Below, in pieces: positions 35,738-44,736 of a stretch of DNA of 64,000 nt. A program made the translations under genes and the position numbers. Every line of letters begins with the position of its first letter. Within the stretch, counting starts at the first letter, position 1. The notes under the pieces are model-generated. The model did no database searches and had not been told where the DNA came from. It saw only the letters and a list, made by a program, of their open reading frames with translations. Origin of the DNA: an uncultured Bradyrhizobium sp. (GTDB lineage Bacteria > Pseudomonadota > Alphaproteobacteria > Rhizobiales > Xanthobacteraceae); assembly GCF_947648125.1 (NCBI RefSeq), contig NZ_CANSMR010000001.1:310001-374000 (forward strand), in the 5' to 3' direction.

Positions 35738-36772
35738 TCAGGCGCAATTGAAAATCTTGGCCAACCGGCGTTGATGCTCGGATTCGTGATCGAAGGCGCG
35801 GCGCACAGCTGCGAAGGATTTGGCGAGCGGAAAGATGTCGCGTGTGACCAGGAGGTCGGTGTCCTCGGCTCCCACCGGATGCCAAAAAACGCCTTCCGCA
35901 GTGATCGTCACTTCGGGCACCAGGTCCGCCCTCGCCAACGCGATGCCCTCTGTCGCGGATCCTCGCAGCGCAATTCGCCTGATTACCCGGTTCTCCTCGT
36001 GAATGTGATGAGCATCCAGAAAGCAGCGGAATTCCTCCGCCCCCGCGTCCGTTGCTACGGTCGCCGCCAGTCGCACGCGGAAACCTTCGGCGCGGGCCAG
36101 CTCTATTCCTTTCCAGGCACGTAGCCATGTCCCCTTTCCACGATGACTGTCGTGGCTCTCCGGTGTCGGACTGTCGAGGCTGATCTGCAAGGTCACGCGC
36201 TCGCGCGGCAGTGAGCGCAGCGTCTCGAGCCGGCTTCCGGCAAACAACATGCCGTTGGTGAGGACCGTGGTCGGCGCCACCGCAGCGCATGCTGCAAGGA
36301 TCTTGCCGATCTCCGGCAGCATGAATGGTTCACCCCCAGTGACAAAAATTTCACTCACGCCGAGTTCGGCCGCCTCGATCGTGATCTGTCGCACGCGCTC
36401 GACGCCAAGTGCCCGTCGCGGAGCTTTGGGCGACGACCGCACGCAACAATAGTCGCAGCTAAGGTTGCAGTCGAAGTTGGTATAGAGCCAGAGGCGGGAG
36501 CCGATGGGCCGAACATCTCCGATATTCTCAGGAACCTCGCCGTACCGGAGCACCCAACGGGTGCGCCCGTCTTCGACTGAAGTATCGATTAAGCTGTTGC
36601 GGGTGAAGCGACACCAAGCCTCGAGCTCGGGGCCGACGCTTGGATTACCACTGATCACGGCCACGAGGTCGCCCTTACGGCTGCGGCGCAGCGCAGCTAT
36701 CAAATCCGGCAAGAGACCCGAGGCAAATGTCTTGCTGCCAGCGTCGAGCTCAAGGTTCGCGTTCGTTCTCAT
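35738..36772 (-). CDS. Radical SAM protein with N-terminal TusA-like domain
   Basis: A 344-residue protein. Residues 1-80 resemble a TusA/SirA domain (ALRRSRKGDLVAVISGNPSV, then ELEAWCRFTRNSLI), but the sulphur-relay Cys of the CPxP motif is absent. Residues 95-300 are a radical SAM barrel: CNLSCDYC gives the cluster ligands C102, C106 and C109, and TGGEPFMLPE is the SAM-binding GGE motif. It contains no C-terminal SPASM cysteines. It is last of three same-strand genes after an acyl-CoA dehydrogenase and a PhnD-like binding protein. A sulphur- or phosphonate-related modification is suggested; the reaction is unknown. Confidence 0.75.
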   Translation of the reverse strand: MRTNANLELDAGSKTFASGLLPDLIAALRRSRKGDLVAVISGNPSVGPELEAWCRFTRNSLIDTSVEDGRTRWVLRYGEVPENIGDVRPIGSRLWLYTNFDCNLSCDYCCVRSSPKAPRRALGVERVRQITIEAAELGVSEIFVTGGEPFMLPEIGKILAACAAVAPTTVLTNGMLFAGSRLETLRSLPRERVTLQISLDSPTPESHDSHRGKGTWLRAWKGIELARAEGFRVRLAATVATDAGAEEFRCFLDAHHIHEENRVIRRIALRGSATEGIALARADLVPEVTITAEGVFWHPVGAEDTDLLVTRDIFPLAKSFAAVRRAFDHESEHQRRLAKIFNCA

Positions 36773-36895
36773 TGGGCGTAGTACAATCTTTGTGTCTTAG
36801 GCGGGCCGGGACCGTTAGAGCTGTCGAAGACCTTGATTGAACCAAACTGAACCGCCGCCCGTGGTCAGCGCCGAAGCGCTTTTTTGGTGAAGCCG

Positions 36896-37741
36896 CTAAG
36901 CCGAAGGCCGCGTCAAAAATCCCTGTTGTGCGGAGGCTTCCCGCAACTCGGCATACGCTTCGAGCTGTGGCGCTACCCATTGGCGTAGCCCTTCCGCCTC
37001 AAGCACAGCACGATGTGTCGGATTGTCGAAGCTCATCGCGAACAGGGCTTTAGCGAACTGCTGCTCCAACGCCGGGTCCAGATCGGACCGCGCCGTAAAC
37101 ATGCAGTGATTAAAGGGCGGCGAGGTCCAGATTTCAGTGAGTGCGCCCTCCGGCACTAGGTGCTCGCTGCGCACTGCGCTCCAGAATGGGCTGCCGATGG
37201 CACCGGCATCGGCACGGCCATCGAGCACCGCGCGAATAACGTCGGATTCGCTCGTGCCTGTGTCGCCGTGCTTGCCGAGGTCGGTGTTGAATCGCAGCGA
37301 CTTGTAGTCGTTGCCCTCGACCAGTCCCTCGTGCTCTAGAAAATAGGCCGGGAGAATGGCCGCGTGTCCGCTGTCGCGGCTGCCGAGAGCCAGGGTGCGA
37401 TTCCTGAGATCGGCAAGCTTGGCGACCAGTCCGCCGGTGACCGCGACGATCTTGGTCATCCAGCCGACATCCGTATCACGCATCGCGATCGGCCGGCAGC
37501 GATGGTCGCTCCAGGCATCAGCCTGGATATAGGCGAGGTTGGTATTCCATCCGATGTCGATGCGCGGCAGCGGGTCACCGGGTAGGGCCAGGAGGGCTGC
37601 GACCTGCGTCTCGTAGCTCTGAAACAAAACGACCTCGACGGCGAGATGCGCTTCGTCGTGAAAGTACCGTCGCAAGCCCTCCCAGATACCGACCACCTTT
37701 GGATCGTATGCGACGGCACCTACCCAGATCGTCCGGCTCAT
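36896..37741 (-). CDS. PhnD-like substrate-binding protein without signal peptide
   Basis: A 281-residue PhnD/SsuA-type periplasmic-binding fold: MSRTIWVGAVAYDPKVVGIW, then LALGSRDSGHAAILPAYFL, the usual SxxSxxxxP-like loop, and DVIRAVLDGRADAGAIGSPF. Start 37741 is preferred over 37885 because the extra segment is unlike the family. No signal peptide is present, and no ABC permease or ATPase is adjacent, so it may act in the cytoplasm as a ligand sensor or as an enzyme-like protein. Confidence 0.78.
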   Translation of the reverse strand: MSRTIWVGAVAYDPKVVGIWEGLRRYFHDEAHLAVEVVLFQSYETQVAALLALPGDPLPRIDIGWNTNLAYIQADAWSDHRCRPIAMRDTDVGWMTKIVAVTGGLVAKLADLRNRTLALGSRDSGHAAILPAYFLEHEGLVEGNDYKSLRFNTDLGKHGDTGTSESDVIRAVLDGRADAGAIGSPFWSAVRSEHLVPEGALTEIWTSPPFNHCMFTARSDLDPALEQQFAKALFAMSFDNPTHRAVLEAEGLRQWVAPQLEAYAELREASAQQGFLTRPSA

Positions 37742-37796
37742 GATTGTGTCTCGCTCTTGGGCCTCGAAATTCAACGCGCTGAATCGCGGGCAGCGC

Positions 37797-38942
37797 TCAA
37801 AACAGGGGTATTCCCAAAATGGCCTTGCCGATGAATTCGCGCAGAACATCGCCCGTTGGCGCCATGACAGCTCCGGCATGAGCATCGCGGAATAATCGCT
37901 CGATCGCCATATGCTTGGAGAACGCAGCGCCTCCGCATACCCGCATCGCCGCCGACGTCACCGCGATTGCAATATCTCCCGCCGCTGCCTTGCTCTCGAG
38001 CACGCGCAGCATGGTGGTATCTCGCGGGCGCTCAAGGTGATCGACGAGATCGTCGATGCGTGCTGCAAGCCCGTCGGTGTCGATCTGCATCGTTGCAAGC
38101 TGCGCGCGAAGCGTCGGCAGGCTTTCTCCGAGGGACTGGCCCAAATGCTCGAAACGGGCGGCGTTGAGATGGGTTGCCGTTCCCGCCACGGCGGCCCGGC
38201 ACAGACCCAGCGCCACCGCCGATGTTCCGAGGTTGAACAACGGAAGCACGACATCCAGCATGGCCTTGAAGCCGGCACCGTCATCAGTCAGTTGGAGACC
38301 CGGTTCGACCTCGCAATCCTCAAGGATCATCGGCGCCGACGCGTTGGCGCGCATCCCGAGCCCATCCCATGGGCCGGCAACCGAAAGTCCGGGTGTGCCG
38401 CCCGCGATAAGGTAAATGGTCGATTCCGTCGGGCTCTTTCCTTCGGGAGCCAATGCCGAGACGACATAACTCTGCGCGTGACCGGCGCTCGTCACCCATG
38501 ATTTCTTGGCCGTGAGGTGCACGTTGCCGGCGTTGCGCTTCGCTCGGGAGACCGGCGCCCAGAAGTGGCTGCGTGATCCGGCTTCGCTGAAGGCGAGGGT
38601 GGTGAGGTGTCGGCCAGCCGCAATGTCTTTCAGCGTTTGCCCGACCGCGGCGGCGGGACGGGCCGCAGCGATCGTCGCCGTGGCGCACGTGTGCATCAAA
38701 TAGACCATCGCGGCGGACGCGTCCGCTTCCGCGAGCGTCGCTATCACGGCGGCGACGGTCCGCGGTCCGAGCGCCGCGCCGCCCGCTTCAGCAGGCAGCG
38801 TGATCCCCAACAATCCGGCCGGACCGAGCGCCGCGATCGCCTCGGAGGAAAATCGCGCATCCTTGTCGTTTTGCCTCGCCGCCGGAGCAAGGATCTGTTC
38901 GGCGATCTCTTTGGCCTTCGAAACAGCGGTCTCGTGGTTCAT
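37797..38942 (-). CDS. Acyl-CoA dehydrogenase-family flavoprotein
   Basis: A 381-residue protein with the ACAD fold. The N-terminal helices carry LGPAGLLGITLPAEAGGAAL, the beta domain TTLAFSEAGSRSHFW and KKSWVTSAGHAQSYVVSAL, and the C-terminal helices CGGAAFSKHMAIERLFRDAH, including the family Arg-Asp segment. The catalytic Glu is not certain. The family includes desulphurising monooxygenases (DszC/SfnB type) as well as dehydrogenases; with a PhnD-like and a TusA-like neighbour a sulphur role is possible. First gene of the minus-strand operon. Confidence 0.82.
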   Translation of the reverse strand: MNHETAVSKAKEIAEQILAPAARQNDKDARFSSEAIAALGPAGLLGITLPAEAGGAALGPRTVAAVIATLAEADASAAMVYLMHTCATATIAAARPAAAVGQTLKDIAAGRHLTTLAFSEAGSRSHFWAPVSRAKRNAGNVHLTAKKSWVTSAGHAQSYVVSALAPEGKSPTESTIYLIAGGTPGLSVAGPWDGLGMRANASAPMILEDCEVEPGLQLTDDGAGFKAMLDVVLPLFNLGTSAVALGLCRAAVAGTATHLNAARFEHLGQSLGESLPTLRAQLATMQIDTDGLAARIDDLVDHLERPRDTTMLRVLESKAAAGDIAIAVTSAAMRVCGGAAFSKHMAIERLFRDAHAGAVMAPTGDVLREFIGKAILGIPLF

Positions 38943-39217
38943 GACGACCCTCGCGCTAAAGCGCTGCGGCGGTTGGAATATCCTCTGCCACAGTGTCCCT
39001 ATCCACCTCTCAATATCCGTAATACGCTATTGAAGACCATACTGTTACATCTGGGAAGCGCCTTAGTGGAAGCCCGTCGGCCCATGGCGTCGTTGAAATA
39101 TTTTGTCTCTTCCGAGCGTAACGCGCGGGAACGATCGCCGTATCTCCTACACGGAGTATATCCGCGCGCGACGAGACTGCGAACAGCAATCAGCCATGGC
39201 ATAACAAGGGCAGTCTG
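38943..39217. promoter_or_regulatory. Divergent promoter region of the two radical SAM operons
   Basis: 275 bp between head-to-head operons. It must contain promoters for both strands. I see no clear palindrome or FixK-type box. Confidence 0.4.
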
Positions 39218-40033
39218 GTGATGGCTGGAAATGACGGCGGGACCCCGCCGATCCTCGGGCAAAAGCATTATGCGCAACCGTCTGCATTCACGCCGGAAAA
39301 TCTGCTGCGCGAAGCACGCAGGCAAAAGCGGATCGCAGACTCCGGCATCCCAAAGATCTGCGTCCTCGATCCGGACGGAGACATTGTGCGGAGCCTGCTG
39401 GCCCGTGGGGAAGCCCGGCTTGACCCGGGATGGGCCTGCTATCACACGCAGCTCTACGCTTTCAACCGTAGCGGAATTGAGTTCGGAATTGTCGGCTGTG
39501 CCGTCGGCGCCTCATACGCGGTGCTGATCGCAGAGGAGATGTTCGCATCGGGCTGCAGGCTCTTGATCAGCGTCACATCCTCCGGGCAACTCATGCCGAT
39601 ACGTCCGCCGCCCTATTTCATCATGATCGAAAGCGCGCTGCGCGACGAAGGCACCAGCTATCACTACATGGCAGCGTCCGACTATGCGCATGCTGATGCT
39701 GGATTGATCTCGGCGCTAGACGGCGCATTCCGCGAACTTCCCGTACCGGTGTTGTCAGGCGCGACATGGACGACCGATGCGCCGTTCCGCGAAACCCAGC
39801 CAGCGATCGATGCCATGGTGAGGATGAATCTGATGGCGGTCGAAATGGAAGCCGCCGCGCTCTACGCGTTCGCGCAAGTTCGTCAAAAGCCCGTCCTGTG
39901 TTTTGCCCACGTGACAAACCAGATGGGGCGCGCCGACGGCGATTTTGAGAAGGGCGAAGCGGACGGTAGCCGTGACGCGCTGCAATTGATCGCGATCGCC
40001 GCCGATCGCCTGCGGTCCCGGCTTAAGCCGTGA
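39218..40033 (+). CDS. Nucleoside phosphorylase-family protein
   Basis: A 271-residue PNP/UDP phosphorylase-fold enzyme. Visible blocks are FGIVGCAVGASYAVLIAEEM (phosphate/ribose region), LLISVTSSGQL and the substrate signature AVEMEAAALYAFA. It splits nucleosides or nucleoside-like thioethers with phosphate. GTG 39218 and ATG 39221 are both possible starts. Its stop overlaps the GTG of the next gene. In an operon with a radical SAM enzyme, it may process a 5'-deoxyadenosyl-type product; that is inference. Confidence 0.82.
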   Translation: MMAGNDGGTPPILGQKHYAQPSAFTPENLLREARRQKRIADSGIPKICVLDPDGDIVRSLLARGEARLDPGWACYHTQLYAFNRSGIEFGIVGCAVGASYAVLIAEEMFASGCRLLISVTSSGQLMPIRPPPYFIMIESALRDEGTSYHYMAASDYAHADAGLISALDGAFRELPVPVLSGATWTTDAPFRETQPAIDAMVRMNLMAVEMEAAALYAFAQVRQKPVLCFAHVTNQMGRADGDFEKGEADGSRDALQLIAIAADRLRSRLKP

Positions 40034-40734
40034 GCGGCGCGGCGATCGGGATCATCTGCAAGGCGCCGCAGCCCGGCCGCTCAAAGACGCGGCTTGCGAC
40101 GGCCATTGGCGCGGTTGCTGCTTCCGAGCTATCCGCCTGCTTTCTGCGCGATGTCGCAGCAAGCATCGACGCGGTCCCGGATGTGCTCGGCCGGCGCGGC
40201 TACGGTGTCTACGCTCCAGCGGGAACCGAACACATCATGCGGCAGCTGCTTCCCCCACGGTTCGGACTGTTGCTACAGGCCGGCGATGATCTTGGCCACG
40301 TGCTGCTTGGCGCGACGCGCGCTCTGCTAGATGCCGGACATGGCTGTGTCCTTCTCGTCAATGGCGACAGCCCGACCCTGCCACCTCGTTTGCTGGTTCA
40401 GGCCATTGAAGCCTTGCGCGGTCCGGGCGACCGGATGGTGCTCGGGCCGGCAAGCGACGGCGGCTATTACCTCATCGGCCTGAAACACCCGCATCGGCAT
40501 CTGTTCACGCAGATCGCGTGGGGAACCGAAACCGTGGCTCGCACCACATGCGAGCGCGCTGCGGAAATTGGGCTTCCCGCCACGCTGCTTCCGGAATGGT
40601 ACGATGTCGATGATGTCCAAACCTTGCGTTGGCTGCAGGAGGAACTGGCCGGCCATTCGACCCGCTTTCGTGCTGGCGGATCCGCTCCGGCGAGCCGGGC
40701 CTTTCTCAAGGCCGCGCCGGAGATAAACCCGTGA
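40030..40734 (+). CDS. DUF2064/TIGR04282-type transferase
   Basis: A 234-residue GT-A-like protein with the family motifs KAPQPGRSKTRL at the N-terminus, NGDSPTLP in the middle and GPASDGGYYLIGL. This family is named for co-occurrence with radical SAM proteins, including arsenosugar pathways. It starts at GTG 40030, overlapping the phosphorylase stop (GTGA), and its own stop overlaps the next GTG. Probably a nucleotide-dependent glycosyl or nucleotidyl transferase. Confidence 0.85.
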   Translation: MSGAAIGIICKAPQPGRSKTRLATAIGAVAASELSACFLRDVAASIDAVPDVLGRRGYGVYAPAGTEHIMRQLLPPRFGLLLQAGDDLGHVLLGATRALLDAGHGCVLLVNGDSPTLPPRLLVQAIEALRGPGDRMVLGPASDGGYYLIGLKHPHRHLFTQIAWGTETVARTTCERAAEIGLPATLLPEWYDVDDVQTLRWLQEELAGHSTRFRAGGSAPASRAFLKAAPEINP

Positions 40735-42104
40735 CGTCGATGTCAGAGAATATTTCGGGTCAATTCGGTCGACTCGGGCGCGCCGCCAACAACGTGCATC
40801 CGCTGCATCTATTGGCTGGTATCGGCGCCGTCCTGGTCGGTTTGACCCTGGTCACTCCCTTTGCCTTCGAAGCTTATGGTGACAATGCCTTCATTGCTCT
40901 GACCATCGCCGCGGGTCTGTTGGCGATCGTGGCGACACGCCTCTCCGAGCGCGCGCCGCCCGATCGTGCGCTGTGGCTCATCTTTGGACTTGGGATTGCG
41001 CTCAGGATCTATGTGCTGCTGTTCGGTCCGTTTTTGTCCAGCGACATCTATCGCTATATCTGGGACGGCGGGGTTCAGGCTGCCGGCATCAACCCTTACC
41101 GGTATTTTCCGGCCGATGAGGCGCTGGCGTTTCTGCGCGATGGCGCGATCTTTCCCCACATCAACCGCGCCGATACGGCGGTCACGATCTATCCTCCGGT
41201 GGCGCAACTTTTCTTTCTCATTGTCACGCGTATCGGTGAAAGCGTGACTGTGATGCGTCTCGCGCTGCTCGGGTGCGAGGCCGTCACGGTAACGCTGATC
41301 GTGCTCCTGCTGCGGCGAATGAACCGCCCGGTGACACGCGTGGTCGCCTATCTCTGGCATCCACTGCCCTTGTGGGAGATCGCCAACAGCGGTCATATTG
41401 ACGCGCTCATGGTTGCGCTGATGATGCTGGGCCTGTTCACTGCGCTGACCGGGCACGCGCTCCGCGGAGCCGTCTTGATCGCGCTTTCGGTGCTGGTCAA
41501 ACCATTTGCGGCGGCGGTATTCGCCGGGATCTGGCGCCCGTGGGATCTCAAGATGCCGCTGGTCGTGATCGCTACCGTCTCGCTTTGTTATCTTCCTTAT
41601 TTGTCGGTCGGTTGGGGAGTCCTCGGATTCCTGACCAAGGGCTATTTGACGGAAGAGGGCGTCAGTGCCGGCAACGATCTCTGGCTGTTGTCGCTCTGGC
41701 GGCTCGTGTTCGGAGAGCATCAAGGAGATGTTGCCGCCTACGTCGTGATGGCCGCGCTAGTCCTGCTGTTGAGGGGGGTCTCCGTGGCCCGCAACTCTGA
41801 CCGCACCGTCGCGTCTGCGCTTGGCGACATCAACATGCTGTTACTCCTCACCCTCTTGTTGGTGTCGCCCAATTATCCCTGGTATTTTCTAGTCATCGCG
41901 CCGTTTGTTGCGCTGTGTGGGACCTCGGCAAATTGGGTCGTTTCAATCGGCGGGCTCTTGCTGTCCGAGCAACTCGACTGGGATTTCTACCTTCCAAGAA
42001 TGGTGACAAAATCAATTCTGTTCGGAGGTCTTTTGCTGGCCTGGGCCTTGGTGGCGTGGAAGACTCGCATGCAGCGGACCGCAGAGACAGGGTTATCATC
42101 ATGA
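40731..42104 (+). CDS. GT87-like polytopic membrane glycosyltransferase
   Basis: About 457 residues with some 11 membrane helices. The conserved first periplasmic loop, FLSSDIYRYIWDGGVQAAGI, with its Asp pair, is typical of DUF2029/GT87 and MptA-type mannosyltransferases that use polyprenyl-phosphate sugars. A second family block, HPLPLWEIANSGHIDALM, is present. GTG 40731 overlaps the upstream stop; ATG 40740 is an alternative. It overlaps the radical SAM gene by 4 bp. Confidence 0.82.
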   Translation: MTSMSENISGQFGRLGRAANNVHPLHLLAGIGAVLVGLTLVTPFAFEAYGDNAFIALTIAAGLLAIVATRLSERAPPDRALWLIFGLGIALRIYVLLFGPFLSSDIYRYIWDGGVQAAGINPYRYFPADEALAFLRDGAIFPHINRADTAVTIYPPVAQLFFLIVTRIGESVTVMRLALLGCEAVTVTLIVLLLRRMNRPVTRVVAYLWHPLPLWEIANSGHIDALMVALMMLGLFTALTGHALRGAVLIALSVLVKPFAAAVFAGIWRPWDLKMPLVVIATVSLCYLPYLSVGWGVLGFLTKGYLTEEGVSAGNDLWLLSLWRLVFGEHQGDVAAYVVMAALVLLLRGVSVARNSDRTVASALGDINMLLLLTLLLVSPNYPWYFLVIAPFVALCGTSANWVVSIGGLLLSEQLDWDFYLPRMVTKSILFGGLLLAWALVAWKTRMQRTAETGLSS

Positions 42105-43180
42105 GCCTTTCCGGCGAAGCGCCAGGCACTCACGCGCCAATCGATCCGCGCCGGTATCACGAGTCGGTCACGGGCGAGCGCACCGAGGTCGCCTCGCGCC
42201 CGCCGGTCTGCCTTTATCTGGAGGTAACCAACCGCTGCAATCTGTTGTGCACCACATGTCCTCGCACCTATGAGGAGCTCGAGCCGCCGGCAGACATGGA
42301 CTGGGACCTATTCACGTCGATTGTCGACCAGGTTCCCGATCTCGCGCGGGCGGTTCTGCATGGCGTCGGCGAGCCGATGCTGGTCGCGAACCTGCCGCGG
42401 ATGGTGAAATACCTGAAGGATCGGAGCGTCTATGCCCTGTTCAACACCAATGGAACGGTGCTCAGTGAGCGCAACGGCCGTGCCCTGATCGACGCCGGGC
42501 TCGATGAGCTGCGTGTGTCGCTCGATGCGTCAAACCGCGCGAGTTTCAAGTCGATCCGGGGCAGGGATTATTTCGGCCGCATCCTCCGCAATGTGCGTGC
42601 GTTTCGCGAGTTGCAGGAGCGGGAAGGGCACGCCAAGCCGCAGGTTTCTGTCTGGCTCACCGGCCTTCGAGAGACTGTCGAGGAGCTCCCCGCATTTCTG
42701 AAGGTTGCAGCTGAGATCGGCGTCAAGGAAGTCTATCTGCAGCGGCTGGTGTTTTTCGCTGAGAAGGCGATCGGCAAGGCGCAACCGGATCAGGCCCTGT
42801 TCGAACGCCTGACCGAGGGCGAAGCGGCCTATCTGAAACAGGCCGAGGATCTGGCGCGTTCCCTCGGCGTGACCTTCAGCGCGTCGGGGGCTGCGACCGA
42901 GCCGGGGTTGAGCCTGAAGGGAACTAGCGACGGCTCGCCGTGGTCGCTTTGCCGGCGGCCGTGGTCGTTGATGTATTTCACGGCCAATGGCCGCGCCTTG
43001 CCATGCTGTATCGCGCCGTTCTCGCAGCATGGCTATGACAATTACACGCTTGGCCATGTGGGGAAGCAGTCCTTGCAGGACATCTGGAACGGGCCCGCCT
43101 ATCGGGATTTTCGTGCGGCGCTTCTCTCAGACAAGCCGCCTGAATGCTGCGCCAATTGCGGCCTGCGCTGGAGCCTGTGA
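42101..43180 (+). CDS. Radical SAM/SPASM-domain protein
   Basis: A 359-residue protein. The cluster motif CNLLCTTC gives C46, C50 and C53. LHGVGEPML is the GGE-equivalent, followed by FNTNGTVL and LRVSLDAS. The C-terminus has SPASM-type cysteines (SLCRRPW, LPCCIAPF, CCANCGLRW) for auxiliary Fe-S clusters. Start 42101 overlaps the previous stop (ATGA). SPASM enzymes often modify peptides, but no precursor peptide is seen; the neighbouring phosphorylase and transferases favour a sugar or nucleoside-derived product. Confidence 0.88.
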   Translation: MSLSGEAPGTHAPIDPRRYHESVTGERTEVASRPPVCLYLEVTNRCNLLCTTCPRTYEELEPPADMDWDLFTSIVDQVPDLARAVLHGVGEPMLVANLPRMVKYLKDRSVYALFNTNGTVLSERNGRALIDAGLDELRVSLDASNRASFKSIRGRDYFGRILRNVRAFRELQEREGHAKPQVSVWLTGLRETVEELPAFLKVAAEIGVKEVYLQRLVFFAEKAIGKAQPDQALFERLTEGEAAYLKQAEDLARSLGVTFSASGAATEPGLSLKGTSDGSPWSLCRRPWSLMYFTANGRALPCCIAPFSQHGYDNYTLGHVGKQSLQDIWNGPAYRDFRAALLSDKPPECCANCGLRWSL

Positions 43181-43941
43181 ACAAGGTTACCGACGAGATG
43201 GGTGAGAAGCGGCCTGCGTCGCGCCACCCGCCCGTCGTTTCCGCGATCATTCCCTGCCTCGACGAGGAGGCCGCAATCGGCCAGGTCGTCGCCGCGGTGC
43301 TGGCACAGAATGTGAGCGAGGTTGTTGCTGTCGACGGGGGCTCGCGGGACCGTACGGTCGAGCGGGCAGAGTCAGCTGGAGCTCGCGTGATCGTCGAGCC
43401 GCGACGCGGCTACGGTCGCGCCATACAGGCGGGTATCGCCGCTGTGCGCGCTGACGCCGACATTCTCGTCTTTCTCGATGGTGACGGCAGCGATTCCGCG
43501 GAATTCATCCCTGATCTGGTGTCGCCGATTGTCGCTCGGCAGGCTGTCTTCGTTCTCGGCTCGCGCGTTCGCGGTCCACGCGAGCCGGGTAGCCTGGCGC
43601 CACAGCAGCTCATTGCAGCTCGCGTCGGCCGGCTGCTCCTGCGTCTCGTCTACGGCGCAAGCTTCACCGACCTGTCACCTTTTCGCGCCATCCGGCGGGA
43701 CGAACTCAGACGCCTCGGCATGAGGGAAGAGACGTATGGTTGGAACCTGGAAATGCTGATGCGAATAGCAGCCGCGCGTTTGCCGGCACTGGAGATCGCC
43801 GTCGGTCAGCGACGGCGGATTGGCGGTGTATCGAAGGTCTCCGGCAATCTCTTCGCCGGCCTCAAGGCGGCCTGGTCCATTTCGGCGACGTTCGTTCGCC
43901 TCGCGCTTGAGCTGCGTCACCGGGAAACTCGCAGGCAATGA
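43177..43941 (+). CDS. GT2-family glycosyltransferase
   Basis: A 254-residue GT-A enzyme without membrane helices: SAIIPCLDEEAAIGQVVAAV, VVAVDGGSRDRTVERAESAG and the donor-metal site VFLDGDGSD. It resembles dolichyl-phosphate mannose synthases and the radical SAM-associated transferase 2 group. GTG 43177 overlaps the stop of the radical SAM gene (GTGA). Fifth and last gene of a fully coupled operon. Confidence 0.85.
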   Translation: MNKVTDEMGEKRPASRHPPVVSAIIPCLDEEAAIGQVVAAVLAQNVSEVVAVDGGSRDRTVERAESAGARVIVEPRRGYGRAIQAGIAAVRADADILVFLDGDGSDSAEFIPDLVSPIVARQAVFVLGSRVRGPREPGSLAPQQLIAARVGRLLLRLVYGASFTDLSPFRAIRRDELRRLGMREETYGWNLEMLMRIAAARLPALEIAVGQRRRIGGVSKVSGNLFAGLKAAWSISATFVRLALELRHRETRRQ

Positions 43942-43966
43942 TTTCATCAGGATTCCGGCGAGGGCA

Positions 43967-44707
43967 TCAACGCACGCCGGCGCGATCCCCACACGCAACG
44001 ATATCCCGGGGAGATTTCCGTTGCCCTGCTTCCGGTGGCGAGAACACCGCCAGATATCCGCCATCGCCGGCGAGCTGAGATGTGGCGATCTCGCGATAGC
44101 CGACGGCGCTCAGTTCGCAACGCAGAAGCTCAATCGGCGTGCCGTGCTCCGACGTCGGACGCTCGAGGTCGACAATGCCGATCCGCGCGCCCGGTTTCAA
44201 GGCGGGCGCGAGATTATAGAGGAAGGCATAGGGCTGGCTTACCTCGTGATACATGTGCACGAGGATTGCGGCGTCCAACGAGGACGCGGGCAGGCGCGGG
44301 TCGTGTGGCTCGCCCAGCGCGTATTTGACGTTTGCGAGCTTCAGAGTTTCCGCACGCCGGGCGAGCTCGACGAGGTAATCCCGCGTGACGTCCTCGGCGA
44401 CGACGGAGCCGGTGGGGCCGAGAAGGCGCGAGAGCCGGACCGTGTGGTAGCCACTGCCCGCACCGATATCGCCGACCGTCATGCCAGGCTTCAGTTCAAG
44501 ACGGCGGGCAATCTCACCTGCCTCATTCAAGGCATCACGGTGCTCCTCGGCGGAACGGCCTGGGCTGACGATCTGTGCAACCGGTCGCCGAGGTGAGGGA
44601 AACTCCTTTGCCGGGACACCAAGCGGAGCAAGATAACCAATATCGGCGGCATAAGCGCAAGTAGCGCCCAGCGCCGCGAAAAGCGCCGCCAAACGCGCCA
44701 GTGCCAT
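43967..44707 (-). CDS. Exported SAM-dependent methyltransferase
   Basis: A 246-residue protein. Start 44707 gives a signal peptide (MALARLAALFAALGATCAYA). Motif I is VGDIGAGSGYHTVRLSRLLG and post-I is VVAEDV; the family motif SLDAAILVHMYHE follows. A class I methyltransferase carrying a signal peptide is unusual, but is seen in a proteobacterial family next to exported proteins; SAM supply outside the cytoplasm is unexplained. It follows the DoxX gene by 29 bp on the same strand. Confidence 0.75.
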   Translation of the reverse strand: MALARLAALFAALGATCAYAADIGYLAPLGVPAKEFPSPRRPVAQIVSPGRSAEEHRDALNEAGEIARRLELKPGMTVGDIGAGSGYHTVRLSRLLGPTGSVVAEDVTRDYLVELARRAETLKLANVKYALGEPHDPRLPASSLDAAILVHMYHEVSQPYAFLYNLAPALKPGARIGIVDLERPTSEHGTPIELLRCELSAVGYREIATSQLAGDGGYLAVFSPPEAGQRKSPRDIVACGDRAGVR

Positions 44708-44736
44708 TATCTGCCTGCCAGGCATCCTTAGCCGCT

